DNA of 64,000 nt from Arthrobacter sp. N199823 (GTDB lineage: Bacteria > Actinomycetota > Actinomycetes > Actinomycetales > Micrococcaceae). The DNA is taken from positions 372,001 through 436,000 of the forward strand of contig NZ_PJIN01000001.1 in assembly GCF_002929705.1 (NCBI RefSeq), given 5' to 3'. The position numbers and the translations under genes are program-made. A model generated the notes under the pieces. The model ran no database searches. It saw nothing but the letters and a program-made list of their open reading frames with translations, and was not told the origin of the DNA. Shown here piece by piece: positions 48,779 through 58,489 of the stretch (the stretch's first letter is position 1; every line of letters starts with the position of its first letter).

Positions 48779-49957
48779 TTATTTTCCTTCTGTGGCGTCG
48801 GGCAGGAGGCCGTCACGAATGATGTTTGCCACGGTGGTGGCGCGGGCGCGGACGGCGGTGACGTCGTCGTGAGTGGAGCCAATCACATTGACGTGGCCAA
48901 TCTTGCGGCCGGGGCGAACGGACTTGCCGTAGCTGTGGACCTTGACGGTGGGTTCGGCGGCCAGGGCGGCCGGGTAGGCGCTGAAGAGGTCCTGGTTGGC
49001 GCCGCCGAGGAAGTTCTTCATGACCACAATGGCACCCAACGCGTCCGTTGCACCCAAAGGCAGATCCAGCACGGCGCGCAGGTGCTGTTCGAACTGGCCG
49101 GTGACTGCGCCGTCCATGGTCCAGTGGCCAGTGTTGTGCGGGCGCATGGCCAGCTCGTTGATGAGGAAGCCGGGTGCGCGCCCGGGGGTCTCGAAGAGTT
49201 CGGCGGCCATGACGCCTGTGACGCCGAGCTCGTTGGCAATTCGCAGTGCGGCGGCCTCGGCGGTGGCTTCCACGTCGGCAGGCAGGCCGGGGGCAGGGGC
49301 GATGACCTCATCGCACACACCGTCCACCTGGATGGATTCGGCCACGGGCCAGGCACGGGCCTCACCCGATGGGGTGCGGGCAACCAAGGCGGAGAGTTCG
49401 CGGGAGAAGTCCACCATTTCTTCCACCAGCAGCGGGTTCATGGCCTCGAACCAGTCGGCGGCAGCAGCGGCGTCGGCGGCACTACGCAGGACCCTCACGC
49501 CTTTGCCGTCATACCCGCCGCGCGGCATCTTCAGCACCACGGGCCAGCCGTGCGTGTCGCCGAAGGCTGCAATGTCAGCAACGGAGGCGACGGCGGACCA
49601 AGCCGGGTTGGGCAGGCCAAGGCGCTCAATCGCGGCGCGCATCACGAGCTTGTCTTGGGCATTGACCAAAGCATCGGGCCGCGGCTGGACGTTGACACCT
49701 TCGGCAATCAGCGTTTGCAGGTGTTCGTTGGGGACGTGTTCATGGTCAAATGTGAGAACATCCACACCCCGGGCAAACTCACGCAGCGTATCAAGGTCCT
49801 TGTAGTCACCCACCGGTGCATGGGCCACCACGGGCACCGCACACACGTCAGGGGCTTCCGCCAGAACACGTAAATCAAAACCAAGGGCCACGGCTGCAGG
49901 GGCCATCATGCGAGCCAGCTGTCCGCCGCCCACCACACCGATTACAGGAAAAGTCAC
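48779..49957 (-). CDS. purK: 5-(carboxyamino)imidazole ribonucleotide synthase
   Basis: A 392-residue ATP-grasp enzyme. The N-terminal [36 protein letters not shown] (equivalent of the usual TYEFENV), and [18 protein letters not shown] glycine loop identify Pur[21 protein letters not shown] is the C-terminal metal region. It carboxylates AIR with bicarbonate and ATP. GTG 49957 with GGGGA upstream preferred. First of purK-purE-LCP-manA on the leftward strand, divergent from gtrA. Confidence 0.96.
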   Translation of the reverse strand: MTFPVIGVVGGGQLARMMAPAAVALGFDLRVLAEAPDVCAVPVVAHAPVGDYKDLDTLREFARGVDVLTFDHEHVPNEHLQTLIAEGVNVQPRPDALVNAQDKLVMRAAIERLGLPNPAWSAVASVADIAAFGDTHGWPVVLKMPRGGYDGKGVRVLRSAADAAAAADWFEAMNPLLVEEMVDFSRELSALVARTPSGEARAWPVAESIQVDGVCDEVIAPAPGLPADVEATAEAAALRIANELGVTGVMAAELFETPGRAPGFLINELAMRPHNTGHWTMDGAVTGQFEQHLRAVLDLPLGATDALGAIVVMKNFLGGANQDLFSAYPAALAAEPTVKVHSYGKSVRPGRKIGHVNVIGSTHDDVTAVRARATTVANIIRDGLLPDATEGK

Positions 49958-50132
49958 AGTCCCCAGAGTACCGAAAGTCTGGCCGGATGCTTGCTTTGCA
50001 CGGTTTCGAGGTCGCCAAAGCACGTGTTTTGAACAACAGCCGCGCGGCGTTGACGCAATTTTGGCTTAGAATTGAACACAATTGGCTGGCGCGAGAATCA
50101 TCCGTTTATGGCCAGATCGCCGACGGAGGACC

Positions 50133-50636
50133 ATGTACACGAAGCTAGTTAACCGCATCAAAGGCCTTATGGGGCTCTTCTGGCGAGAAGTGGCCAAGTT
50201 CGGCGTCGTGGGCGGCGTGGCGTTCGTTATTGACACCGGGATCTACCTGTGGCTGCTCAATGGCAGCATGGCCGGGCACCCCACCAAGGCGAAAATCATT
50301 TCCGCCGCCGTTGCTACCGTCTTTTCTTGGCTCGCCAACCGTTACTGGACGTTCCGCCACCGCCGCCAGGCCAATGTGCTCCGCGAGGTGCTCCTATTTG
50401 TGGTTATGAACGGCATTGGCATGGGCATCGCCGCAGCCTGCGTTTACATCTCCCACTGGGTGCTCGGCTTCGAATCCACCACCGCCGACTTCATAGCAGG
50501 CTCCGTGGTGGGCCTGGTCCTTGGCACCATTTTCCGCTTCTTCGCCTACCGCTTCTGGGTCTTCACCGACGAGCTGGATGCCGAGCCCGGCTTTGAAGGC
50601 GACCGCCAGCTCATCCAGGCCGACCACGAAGTCTGA
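50133..50636 (+). CDS. GtrA family membrane protein
   Basis: A 167-residue protein with four helices. The GtrA pattern is clear: FGVVGGVAFVIDTGIYLWLL, ATVFSWLANRYWTFRHRR, VVMNGIGMGIAAACVYI and a last helix ending in RFFAYRFWVF. Family members act in flipping or presenting polyprenyl-linked sugars for surface glycans. GGAGGA at 50125-50130 fixes the ATG at 50133. Divergent from purK, an order conserved in Micrococcaceae. Confidence 0.92.
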   Translation: MYTKLVNRIKGLMGLFWREVAKFGVVGGVAFVIDTGIYLWLLNGSMAGHPTKAKIISAAVATVFSWLANRYWTFRHRRQANVLREVLLFVVMNGIGMGIAAACVYISHWVLGFESTTADFIAGSVVGLVLGTIFRFFAYRFWVFTDELDAEPGFEGDRQLIQADHEV

Positions 50637-50666
50637 GCGGCCGCGCACCCGCTGTGCCCAGCCCCG

Positions 50667-50690
50667 CCCGCAGCCCGGAGTAGCTGCGGG
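50667..50690. terminator. Hairpin between gtrA and the TIGR03089 gene
   Basis: CCCGCAGC (50667-50674) pairs with GCTGCGGG (50683-50690) between two convergent genes. Confidence 0.55.
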
Positions 50691-50707
50691 GCGTTCAGGG
50701 CTGCTGC

Positions 50708-51601
50708 CTAGCCCAGCGTAATGTTCTCGCTGGCACGCAGGGTCTCCGAAACGAGAACACCATCGCCGAGGAGAACCACTGATCCGCCTGCTGCCCAAAT
50801 CTTCAAGGCATCAGGCACGACGGCGGCCCAACCGTTCTCGGCCTGCAGCAGGACCCGCTGTGGCCCGGTAGGCAACTGATTTTCAGGTATGGACAGCAGC
50901 TGCGCACCTCCTGTCAGCAGGTGGGCATAGTCAGTCTTGTCTATGTCTGCACTCAAAGCTGTGCCAGCAACATCTGTTCCAGCACCTGCGCCGTTGTTCA
51001 GAGCCGTGTGTTGCCAAGCAATATCGCTGGGCTCGGGTTCAGCGTCGGCAAAGAACACATCGGCGTGCGAACGGACTTCTCCGGAGTAATCCAGCGTGCG
51101 GGACGGGAGCTCACCCATCCAGCGCATTTGCAGGGCCGGCAGCGCAACGGCCACCACAACTGGATCCCCCTTGGCCCCGGTCAGAAGGCTGTGGATCTGC
51201 ACGGGTGAGGCTGTGGCGACAATGTCAGTGCCAGAAATAAGCTGAGCGCCTGTGACGAGGGCACCCGGGCCGGCAGCGCCTGCCGCTGTGCCCGTCTGGG
51301 TGTTGCTGGAGGTGGCGGCAGTGGCGCCCACGGCCCATGTGGCCAACAACCAAGCCAGAGATCGCCAGTGAAGTGGCAGGTCCAGGGCTATGACTGTGCC
51401 CGGTTCGGCGTCGAGTTCGTCAACGAGGTAATTGGCGGTTTTGGCTACCCAGTTCTCCAGAACCCGGCCGGAGAATTCCACACGTTCGGAGTCCGGGCCG
51501 TACCAAGTAAGCCGAGGTGAGGTGGGGTTGTTGGTACGCAGGGCGTGCAACAGCTGGGTGGGGGTGTTCAGAGACTGGTTCATGGCAGCCCATTTTGTCA
51601 T
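50708..51601 (-). CDS. TIGR03089 family protein
   Basis: A 297-residue protein of the actinobacterial TIGR03089 family, which resembles the N-terminal part of AMP-dependent synthetases but lacks the adenylating core. Seen: RLTWYGPDSERVEFSGRVLE, NWVAKTANYLVDELDAEPGT and IALDLPLHWRSLAWLLATWA, typical of the ANL N-terminal fold; C-terminal WAAGGSVVLLGDG. No complete P-loop-like STGTGKPK motif, so catalysis is doubtful. Function unknown. An internal Gly/Ala/Thr-rich stretch follows residue 100. Confidence 0.88.
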   Translation of the reverse strand: MTKWAAMNQSLNTPTQLLHALRTNNPTSPRLTWYGPDSERVEFSGRVLENWVAKTANYLVDELDAEPGTVIALDLPLHWRSLAWLLATWAVGATAATSSNTQTGTAAGAAGPGALVTGAQLISGTDIVATASPVQIHSLLTGAKGDPVVVAVALPALQMRWMGELPSRTLDYSGEVRSHADVFFADAEPEPSDIAWQHTALNNGAGAGTDVAGTALSADIDKTDYAHLLTGGAQLLSIPENQLPTGPQRVLLQAENGWAAVVPDALKIWAAGGSVVLLGDGVLVSETLRASENITLG

Positions 51602-51834
51602 GTTCCACCCGCTTCCTGACGTCCATCGATTGGAAGAAATCTTATTGTGACGTGATCTGGCTTACAAAAAGAATCCTGAGACTTCACTGGGAATTCACCA
51701 AAAATGCATCTTACGCCCAGAAAGACGGGTTTTTTGGGGTCTGAGAGCCAAATTGCGTGAATGTATTGGTATGAAATTGCCGGGCGTGGCGTGCAAGATA
51801 TTCCACTGTGGCAGTGGGTATCATCTCTGGCCGC

Positions 51835-51863
51835 TTGACGTGAGTGACTTACACGGATGTAAT
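51835..51863 (+). promoter_or_regulatory. Candidate promoter for the WhiB gene
   Basis: TTGACG (51835-51840) and TGTAAT (51858-51863) with a 17-bp spacer, giving a leader of about 90 nt before the ATG. The rest of the 359-base gap (51602-51960) holds no gene I can support. Confidence 0.6.
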
Positions 51864-51960
51864 TAGACGCACCAACCGCTGAAAGTGGCACTGCAGTCCG
51901 CACATTGCGGGAACCGTACTTTGGTAAGCAGTGTCAGCGGCAACATTCAGGAGGACGATT

Positions 51961-52476
51961 ATGGGGCAAGCTCAGCTGAGTGTGGAGAATTTTCGCGATG
52001 ACCAGGTGGCAGCGCAGGCTGCTACCGCCTACCAGACCCGTGGTGTGCCCACTGATTGGTACGTGGACCCGGCCGACCCAGAAGCCGCTGCGTTCCATGA
52101 ACGGGAGAACCGTCAGGGTCTAGAAGACGCGGCAACGGCATTTCTTTCCACGCATGACGAGCCGGACGATCTCCTGACCGGGGGAGTTGTCGGCGTTGAC
52201 AATGACCCAATTTGGATTGGTCTTGGAACGCGGCGTGATGATTTCAGTGACGAAGGTGAACTAGGCTGGCAGACTGACGCCTTGTGCGCACAAACCGATC
52301 CGGAAGCGTTCTTCCCTGAAAAGGGCGGATCCACCCGGGACGCGAAGAAAGTGTGCGGCGCTTGCAATGTCAAGGCACAATGCCTTGAATACGCGTTGGC
52401 TAATGATGAACGGTTTGGAATCTGGGGCGGCCTGTCCGAGCGAGAGCGTCGGCGGCTGCGGAAGCGAGCGGTCTAA
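51961..52476 (+). CDS. WhiB family iron-sulfur regulator, WhmD/WhiB2-like
   Basis: A 171-residue regulator. The WhiB domain is at the C-terminus: cluster ligands Cys109, Cys132, Cys135 and Cys141, then the GIWGG turn in RFGIWGGLSERERRRL and a basic tail. Match to WQTDALCAQTDPEAFFPEKG is closest to WhiB2/WhmD, which act in cell division and septation. An acidic N-terminal extension of about 100 residues is longer than in mycobacterial WhiB2. AGGAGG (51949-51954) lies 6 bases before the ATG. Translationally abuts a large glycosyltransferase gene. Confidence 0.95.
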   Translation: MGQAQLSVENFRDDQVAAQAATAYQTRGVPTDWYVDPADPEAAAFHERENRQGLEDAATAFLSTHDEPDDLLTGGVVGVDNDPIWIGLGTRRDDFSDEGELGWQTDALCAQTDPEAFFPEKGGSTRDAKKVCGACNVKAQCLEYALANDERFGIWGGLSERERRRLRKRAV

Positions 52477-55400
52477 TTCTTGAAGCAGTAAAAGTCACGG
52501 CCGTTCTGGTTGCCCATAACGGCGGTGCCTATCTCCCTACAGTCCTGGCCGCATTGGCCTCGCAGACCCGACCGGCGAATGTTGTCCTCGGCGCAGACGT
52601 CGCCTCAAGTGATAACTCGGGGGAGTTACTGCGCAAGGAACTCGGCGAACGTCACGTGATCTCCCTTGAGGGCCGCAAAAGCTATGGTGCTGCCGTCAAT
52701 GCCGTCCTCGAGTATCAAAAACGGCTGAGCAGCGGTGCCGCAGCGACGGCCCGCCCGGCGCGTTCCGGGGACCGCCCCGCCGACGGATCATCCGCAGAAA
52801 CAGCTGCGTTAAACTCATCCGGCGGAGTCGGGGTACTCGAAGGCGAGCGGCCCGGCAGCAACGAATGGATCTGGCTCCTACAAGACGACGCGGCTCCGGC
52901 CCCCGATGCTCTGCAACTGCTCATTGAAGCCACAGAGCGGGCCACCACGGCTACAGTTGTTGGCGCCAAACAGCTGGACTGGGATAACCACCGGCGTCTG
53001 GTCGATGTAGGGCTGAGTAGCAACAAATGGTTCGACCGTTTGGCCTTGGTGGGCCTGGATGAACAGGACCAGGGACAGTACGATCACTTTGCCGATATGT
53101 TCGCCGTCAACACGGCAGGCATGTTGGTCCGCCGCGACGTGTTTGAAAGACTTGGCGGTTTTGACCCCGCTCTTTCCGGCCCCGGAGATGACCTGGACTT
53201 CTGCGCCCGGGTCCGCCTGTCCGGTGACCGCGTACTCATTGTTCCCGCCGCACAGATGTTCCACGTGGTGCATCGACCCAATGGCGTCGGCACTGGCGTG
53301 GCTGCCCGCAAAGCCGGAGTCTTCCTGCGGCTCAAGCACGCCCCGGCAGCGGCTGTTCCGCTATACACGGTCGGCACCTTTATTGCTGCCCTGTATTGGC
53401 TGATGGCAGGCTTTCTCCTGAAGGCCCCCGGCCATGCCGTGCGCATGTTCGTGGCCACCTGCGCTGGCCTCATGCGCCCCTTTGCGCTGCGTCGGAGCAG
53501 AGCCTCATTGGCCGCAACGCGCACCACACGCCGCTCGGTCAACAAGGGTCTGCACGTCCCCAAGGGCGCGTCCCGTGAGCACTTGAAGTCACTGCGAGAA
53601 GCAGTGGGCCCGGACGAGGACCTGCCGGTGGAATCTCTTGCCGGCCCGTCACTTTTAGAACCCACAGGAGAAACCCACCAAGAGAGCGTGGCGCCGCTGG
53701 CTCTAGGCCGCACCGCCCCCATAATCAGTGCCATTGCGATGGTGGTTCTGTTGAGCGTACTTTCCCTCGTAGCGCTCTCGCGACTCATGGGTGCCCCCTC
53801 ACTGTTGGGCGGCGCTTTGCTGCCGGTCTCTGCTGAACTCGGAACGGTCTGGCAGCACGCCACCGATTGGTGGGTCTCGCTCGGTTCCGGAATGCCCGGC
53901 CACGGCAACCCTTTCAACTACGTTTTGTTCCTGCTCAGCGCGCTGGGTGGCAACGGATCGATCGCCCTGTTGTGGTTGGTGCTGTTGGCCTTGCCGCTAT
54001 CCGGTTTCACGGCTTGGCTGGCTGCTGGCGCACTGACACTGCGCCGCTGGCCGCGCATTGTGGCCGGCTTGGCTTGGGCAGGTGCTCCCGTGCTTTTGCT
54101 CGCCATGGGACAGGGGCGTGTGGGTGCCTTGCTGGCCCACATCCTGATCCCGTTGGTGATGTTGGGGCTGATCCGCGCCGTGGGTGGGGCGGTAAGCCCC
54201 GAGACTGTCCCCGGCACCGTAGAGGGGGCAGCAGGTACCGCCGCCACCGTCTCCAAGATGGGCCGCCCCGGCGTGGCAGGCAACCCGTCATGGACGGCTG
54301 CCGCGGCAACCGGGCTGGCGTTGGCTGTTGTGACGGCGGCGGCTCCGAGCCTGTTTGTTGTGGCCATTGTTGGCGTCCTGATTGCGACGTTGTTGTTGGG
54401 CCGCCGGGGCAAGACCATCTGGTGGTCGCTGCTGCCCTCGGCTGCAGTGTTCCTGCCGTTTGTCTGGTCCGCTTGGGGTAACCCCCGTGCACTTTTGGCC
54501 GATCCGGGACTGCCCCTCGCCACATCCCATGCACCGCTGTGGCAGCAGGCCTTGGGATTCCCTGAACAAGTGAACGCCACCGAGGGAATTCTGGGTCTTG
54601 GCCCGCTACTCTCGGCACCCTGGCTGACGTGGGTAGCCGTGGCAATCGTTGGCGCCCCCGTGGTGATTGCAGCCATCATCGCCCTACTGCTTCCCCTGCG
54701 CCGCGCCGCCACGGTACGCACCCTGTGGTTTGTTGCGCTGCTGGCTCTGGTGGGGTCCTATGGCCTCAAGCTCATTGCCGTAGCGTTCGACGGCGGCACG
54801 CTCGTTACCGCTTTCAACGGACCTGCCGTTTCGCTCGCGTTCTTTGCACTCCTTGGTGCCGCTATCTTGGGATTCGACGCCGTCCACCGGCACGCCTACG
54901 ATCCGGCTCACAAGGCTGGCGAAAGGCACAGGACGGCGAAAGTGACCGCCGTCGTCCTTTCAATAGTTTTGGTGCTGGCACCCGTGGTGAGCTTGGGCGC
55001 GTGGACCGTGCAGCAGTTCGCCAAGGATCCCGGACAGGCGTCCTTGACAGGGCCGTTCTTGCTACAGGGAGCTACTTCCGGGACCATTCCGGCGACGGCC
55101 TCGGACCGAGGCATGGGCCCCGAGGCCAGCCGAACGATTGTGCTTTCGGTGACGGCTGATGGCGGCATTGATGCCGCGCTCATGCAGGGCGCTGGAACAA
55201 CGCTGGACTCACTCTCCGCAATTTCTGCGGCAGCGCGCGTCACGGGTAGCCCGGGCCAGGAAACCGTGGTGCCCAGCGATGAGGCAACAGCGGTTTTGGA
55301 GACCACCGTGGCAGCTCTCGTCTCCAAGGCGGGACTTGACCCTCGTGATGATTTGGTGGATCTCGGCGTCGGTTTCGTGGTGCTGCGCCCAGGTGACACA

Positions 55401-55913
55401 GCGGCTGAGCTGTTGGCCAGCGAGCTCGAAGGAGTTCCCGGTCTGAGCAGCGTTGGCCCCACCGAATCCGGGTGGCTGTGGCGCGTTCAGCCCACCTACG
55501 CCACCGCCGGTGACACCGACGTGGTGAACCGAGTCCGGATTGTTGACGCTGCTGGCAAAGCCGTGGCACCCGTGCCGTCCAACGGAATTGGCGTCAAGAC
55601 TGACGTTGCTGCCGGGGAAGCCGGGCGCAAGGTGGTGTTGGCCGAACGCTCCAATGCGAACTGGCAGGCCTGGTTTAATGGCAAATCGCTCAAGGCCACA
55701 GACGCGGGCTGGGCTCAGGGCTTCGAGTTGCCGGCGACCGCAGGAAAACTGGAGATTCGCTACGTGGAGCCTCTAGATGCAATTTTCACTATTGTGCAGT
55801 TGGTCTTGTTTGGATTGACAATCCTGCTAGCTGTTCCCGTCCGGGCCCGTCGCGGCCGTACCGGTGCATACCGGGATGAAGCATCGTTGCAAAGGGTTGG
55901 TAGAGGTGTCTGA
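52476..55913 (+). CDS. Large multi-pass family 2 glycosyltransferase
   Basis: About 1145 residues. The N-terminal GT-A domain begins VTAVLVAHNGGAYLP; the DxD-like region is WLLQDDAAPAPDALQLLIEA and the catalytic ED is in GPGDDLDFCARVRLSG. Roughly a dozen helices follow (about residues 280-860), then an extracytoplasmic domain and a final helix. The layout resembles arabinogalactan/galactofuran-type or cell-wall glycosyltransferases next to whiB2 in actinobacteria. The first ATG/GTG/TTG in frame is TTG 52554, which would remove the first beta strand, so I place the start at the non-standard ATT 52476 overlapping the whiB stop codon; this is uncertain. Confidence 0.85.
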   Translation: MLEAVKVTAVLVAHNGGAYLPTVLAALASQTRPANVVLGADVASSDNSGELLRKELGERHVISLEGRKSYGAAVNAVLEYQKRLSSGAAATARPARSGDRPADGSSAETAALNSSGGVGVLEGERPGSNEWIWLLQDDAAPAPDALQLLIEATERATTATVVGAKQLDWDNHRRLVDVGLSSNKWFDRLALVGLDEQDQGQYDHFADMFAVNTAGMLVRRDVFERLGGFDPALSGPGDDLDFCARVRLSGDRVLIVPAAQMFHVVHRPNGVGTGVAARKAGVFLRLKHAPAAAVPLYTVGTFIAALYWLMAGFLLKAPGHAVRMFVATCAGLMRPFALRRSRASLAATRTTRRSVNKGLHVPKGASREHLKSLREAVGPDEDLPVESLAGPSLLEPTGETHQESVAPLALGRTAPIISAIAMVVLLSVLSLVALSRLMGAPSLLGGALLPVSAELGTVWQHATDWWVSLGSGMPGHGNPFNYVLFLLSALGGNGSIALLWLVLLALPLSGFTAWLAAGALTLRRWPRIVAGLAWAGAPVLLLAMGQGRVGALLAHILIPLVMLGLIRAVGGAVSPETVPGTVEGAAGTAATVSKMGRPGVAGNPSWTAAAATGLALAVVTAAAPSLFVVAIVGVLIATLLLGRRGKTIWWSLLPSAAVFLPFVWSAWGNPRALLADPGLPLATSHAPLWQQALGFPEQVNATEGILGLGPLLSAPWLTWVAVAIVGAPVVIAAIIALLLPLRRAATVRTLWFVALLALVGSYGLKLIAVAFDGGTLVTAFNGPAVSLAFFALLGAAILGFDAVHRHAYDPAHKAGERHRTAKVTAVVLSIVLVLAPVVSLGAWTVQQFAKDPGQASLTGPFLLQGATSGTIPATASDRGMGPEASRTIVLSVTADGGIDAALMQGAGTTLDSLSAISAAARVTGSPGQETVVPSDEATAVLETTVAALVSKAGLDPRDDLVDLGVGFVVLRPGDTAAELLASELEGVPGLSSVGPTESGWLWRVQPTYATAGDTDVVNRVRIVDAAGKAVAPVPSNGIGVKTDVAAGEAGRKVVLAERSNANWQAWFNGKSLKATDAGWAQGFELPATAGKLEIRYVEPLDAIFTIVQLVLFGLTILLAVPVRARRGRTGAYRDEASLQRVGRGV

Positions 55914-57882
55914 GAACAAGGACAACAAGCAGGACAACAATATTGCTGGCGGTGCTCCTGAAACAGGCACTCCTGAAGAAGGCGCTGCTCTAACTAACGA
56001 CGCCACGCCAGCTACGGACGCGACGCGCAGCGACACTGAGGTGCCCGCCGCTGATGCAAAGGTTGGGGGTGAGGTGCCCGCCGCTGATGCACCATCGACC
56101 AACGCCGCTGTGCCTGTTTCGGCTGCGCCCAGCGTCGCTGCGAAGGCTGCCGCTGAGCTATCCCCGGCTGCGTCCAACGCCGCTGCGCCCGCTGCCGATG
56201 GAACATCGGAGACGCCGAAGGCAGCTCCTGTGGAGAAAACTTCCGCACGGAGTCAGAAGCGCTCGCGCCGTGAGAAGGGGAACAGGCGAGCCGTGCGCCG
56301 TCGTTGGCCGGCCATTGTTGCCGGAGTGGCCACGGCTGCCCTGGCGGTTGCCGCGGTGGGCGCCGCCACTCTCTACCCCGGTATGGATGCCACAGCCGTG
56401 ACTGAGCCTGTGCCACATGTGCTTCCGGTAGGCGTGTCCATGGCGAATTGTCAGGGACCAACCCAGTTGCTGGCTGGTTCAGCAGCAGGGGCGGATGCGG
56501 AGTTTTCAGCTAATTCCTCGAGCACCAAAACCCTGTTGAATGCCGTCGTGCTCAGTGGTGCCACGGGAGAGGTTCCGGGGGCGTCGGTGCTGGCGTTGGA
56601 TGGTAAGTTCTCCTCGCTATTCACTGTGGCCAAGCCGCTTGCCACACCCTCGGGGGCGTCAACGGCTTCACCAGCAGCATTGACCGGCGAGCCAAAGGCC
56701 AAAGCACAAGTTGTGAGCGGGAAATCCGTGGATGCGGCTTCTGCGCTGCAGCTTGACCCGCTAGCGGGGGAGAGTTCTCAGGGCGCAGGATCGGTTGTGG
56801 TCGACGCCACCGACGGCGATCTGGCCGGACTGGCCGGGGCAACATGCCAGACGCCAGCCAACGACTTGTGGCTTGCTGGCGCGAGCACCACCGTGGGACG
56901 CACAGCCATCTTGTCACTGAGCAATTCCTCCGAAACTCCCGGCAATGTTTCGCTGGAACTGTTTGGCTCCAATGGACCCGTTCAGGCTGCTGGCAGCAAG
57001 GGCTTGGTGGTTGCCCCGGGCAGTGTTCGATCCGTTGTTCTGTCCGGTCTGGCCCCTGACGAAGAAATGCTTACTGTTCATGTCAAGAGCGTGGGCGGGC
57101 CCGTTAGTGGCACCATTCAGCAGTCGGTTCTGCGGGGGCTCACCCCCGGTGGCATCGATTATCTGCCCCCCGTTCAGGCTCCGGCACAGTCGTTGACCAT
57201 CCCCGGTGTTGAGGTCCGTGCCGCTAACGACAGCGCAAAGATCACGGCCCAAAAGGGCTATGAGGATGCCACTACCGTTCTGGCTGTCACGGTTCCAGGA
57301 ATCAGCGACGCCGTCTTGGAGGTCAAGGCTTTTGGCGCTGACGGTCAAGTGCCTCTGCCGAACGGAGGCGTATTCACCGCCGCCGCTGGCAAGGTCAGCA
57401 CGCTGTCGCTGGCTGGGCTCCCAGCGGGCAACTATTCCCTCGCTGTGAGTTCAGATGCTCCGGTAGCGGCAGCTGTCCGGCTCATTAACTTCACCAAGGC
57501 GGGTGCCGCCGTCGACCTCGCCTACGCTACGTCCACAGCACGGCTGGGTGACACCCATGTGCTGACCTTGCCAGCTGGCGTCGAATCACGTTTAGCCTTT
57601 GCCGCCATTGAGGGCAGCGCAACCATCAACCTGGTACCGGTTTCAGCTAGCGGTGTGTTGGGCGCGGGGAAGGATGTGGAACTACGTGCGGGCAGCTCCG
57701 TCACAGTGGATCCGGCAAAACTACTCGGTTCCGGTGCTGTTGCAGTGGTGGTTGCTGCGTCCGGGGCACCGGCTTTTGGCTCTCAGTTGCTGCTCAAGGA
57801 CGGTTCGGCCGGTATTGCTGTTCTGCCCATTGCGCCGTCGGCTGCGGGAAATTCCGCCGTCAACATCATCACCCGGTACTGA
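55906..57882 (+). CDS. DUF5719 family membrane-anchored protein
   Basis: A 658-residue protein. A long Ala/Pro/Thr-rich, charged N-terminus (to about residue 125) precedes one membrane helix (WPAIVAGVATAALAVAAVGA); the extracellular remainder is beta-rich, with repeated LSNSSETPGNVSLELFG-like and GLVVAPGSVRSVVLSGL segments, as in DUF5719. Function unknown; probably acts with the glycosyltransferase at the envelope. GTG 55906 overlaps the preceding gene by 8 bases, so translation is coupled. Confidence 0.88.
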   Translation: MSENKDNKQDNNIAGGAPETGTPEEGAALTNDATPATDATRSDTEVPAADAKVGGEVPAADAPSTNAAVPVSAAPSVAAKAAAELSPAASNAAAPAADGTSETPKAAPVEKTSARSQKRSRREKGNRRAVRRRWPAIVAGVATAALAVAAVGAATLYPGMDATAVTEPVPHVLPVGVSMANCQGPTQLLAGSAAGADAEFSANSSSTKTLLNAVVLSGATGEVPGASVLALDGKFSSLFTVAKPLATPSGASTASPAALTGEPKAKAQVVSGKSVDAASALQLDPLAGESSQGAGSVVVDATDGDLAGLAGATCQTPANDLWLAGASTTVGRTAILSLSNSSETPGNVSLELFGSNGPVQAAGSKGLVVAPGSVRSVVLSGLAPDEEMLTVHVKSVGGPVSGTIQQSVLRGLTPGGIDYLPPVQAPAQSLTIPGVEVRAANDSAKITAQKGYEDATTVLAVTVPGISDAVLEVKAFGADGQVPLPNGGVFTAAAGKVSTLSLAGLPAGNYSLAVSSDAPVAAAVRLINFTKAGAAVDLAYATSTARLGDTHVLTLPAGVESRLAFAAIEGSATINLVPVSASGVLGAGKDVELRAGSSVTVDPAKLLGSGAVAVVVAASGAPAFGSQLLLKDGSAGIAVLPIAPSAAGNSAVNIITRY

Positions 57883-57888
57883 CCTAAA

Positions 57889-58434
57889 CTAGTGACCTCG
57901 GTGGTGCCGGAACAACGGGTCTACTGCGTCCGGATCAATGTTCAGGAGCCCGGCGACTTGTTCCACAAGCACCTCATGCACCAGCTCCCGGACCTGTCCG
58001 GCGTTGTCACAGAGGGCTTCCACTGGGTGCCGGTAAATGGCAATGGACGCTGGTTCACCCATATTTCCGGCAGTGGCCGGGCGGGCAGGCACATATTTTC
58101 CCAAGGGAGCCTGGGCTCCGGATGCCAGGAGTGACTCAAGCCGTTCGGGAACTTCCTCGACGAGGTATTCCACGGTTGCTAACGCCTCGGGCCACAGGGA
58201 GCGCAGCCTATCGGCGGAGTCCACCACGAGGTCATCAAATTTCTGCCCGCGGGTCCTTGAGCCCGGCAGCCCAGCGTCAAGTACGGGGCCACGTAAACCG
58301 CGCCCGTGCCTGTCACGACGGCGCGAAGTGAAGCTGCGGGCCGCAGGATTTTCTTCCCGTGGCGGATCAGATTCTTGGGGGTCCAGTGAGATTCTTAGGG
58401 ACTGTTCGCCGTCATTTGCCTTGAACTGCATCAT
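57889..58434 (-). CDS. Zincin-like metallopeptidase family protein
   Basis: A 181-residue protein. The C-terminal half carries the family block EPASIAIYRHPVEALCDN and VRELVHEVLVEQVAGLLN, equivalent to the minimal zincin domain, with His153-Glu154 in place. In classic zincins the motif is HExxH; here the expected second His is Glu/Gln, as is usual in actinobacterial members, so protease activity is doubtful. The N-terminal 70 residues are Arg-rich and disordered. Convergent with DUF5719 (7-bp gap), divergent from DUF3499. Confidence 0.85.
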   Translation of the reverse strand: MMQFKANDGEQSLRISLDPQESDPPREENPAARSFTSRRRDRHGRGLRGPVLDAGLPGSRTRGQKFDDLVVDSADRLRSLWPEALATVEYLVEEVPERLESLLASGAQAPLGKYVPARPATAGNMGEPASIAIYRHPVEALCDNAGQVRELVHEVLVEQVAGLLNIDPDAVDPLFRHHRGH

Positions 58435-58489
58435 TTCACTCTAGGGCGCGGGGCAGCCGAGGGGAAATATCGCGGCATGAGGGGTAGTC

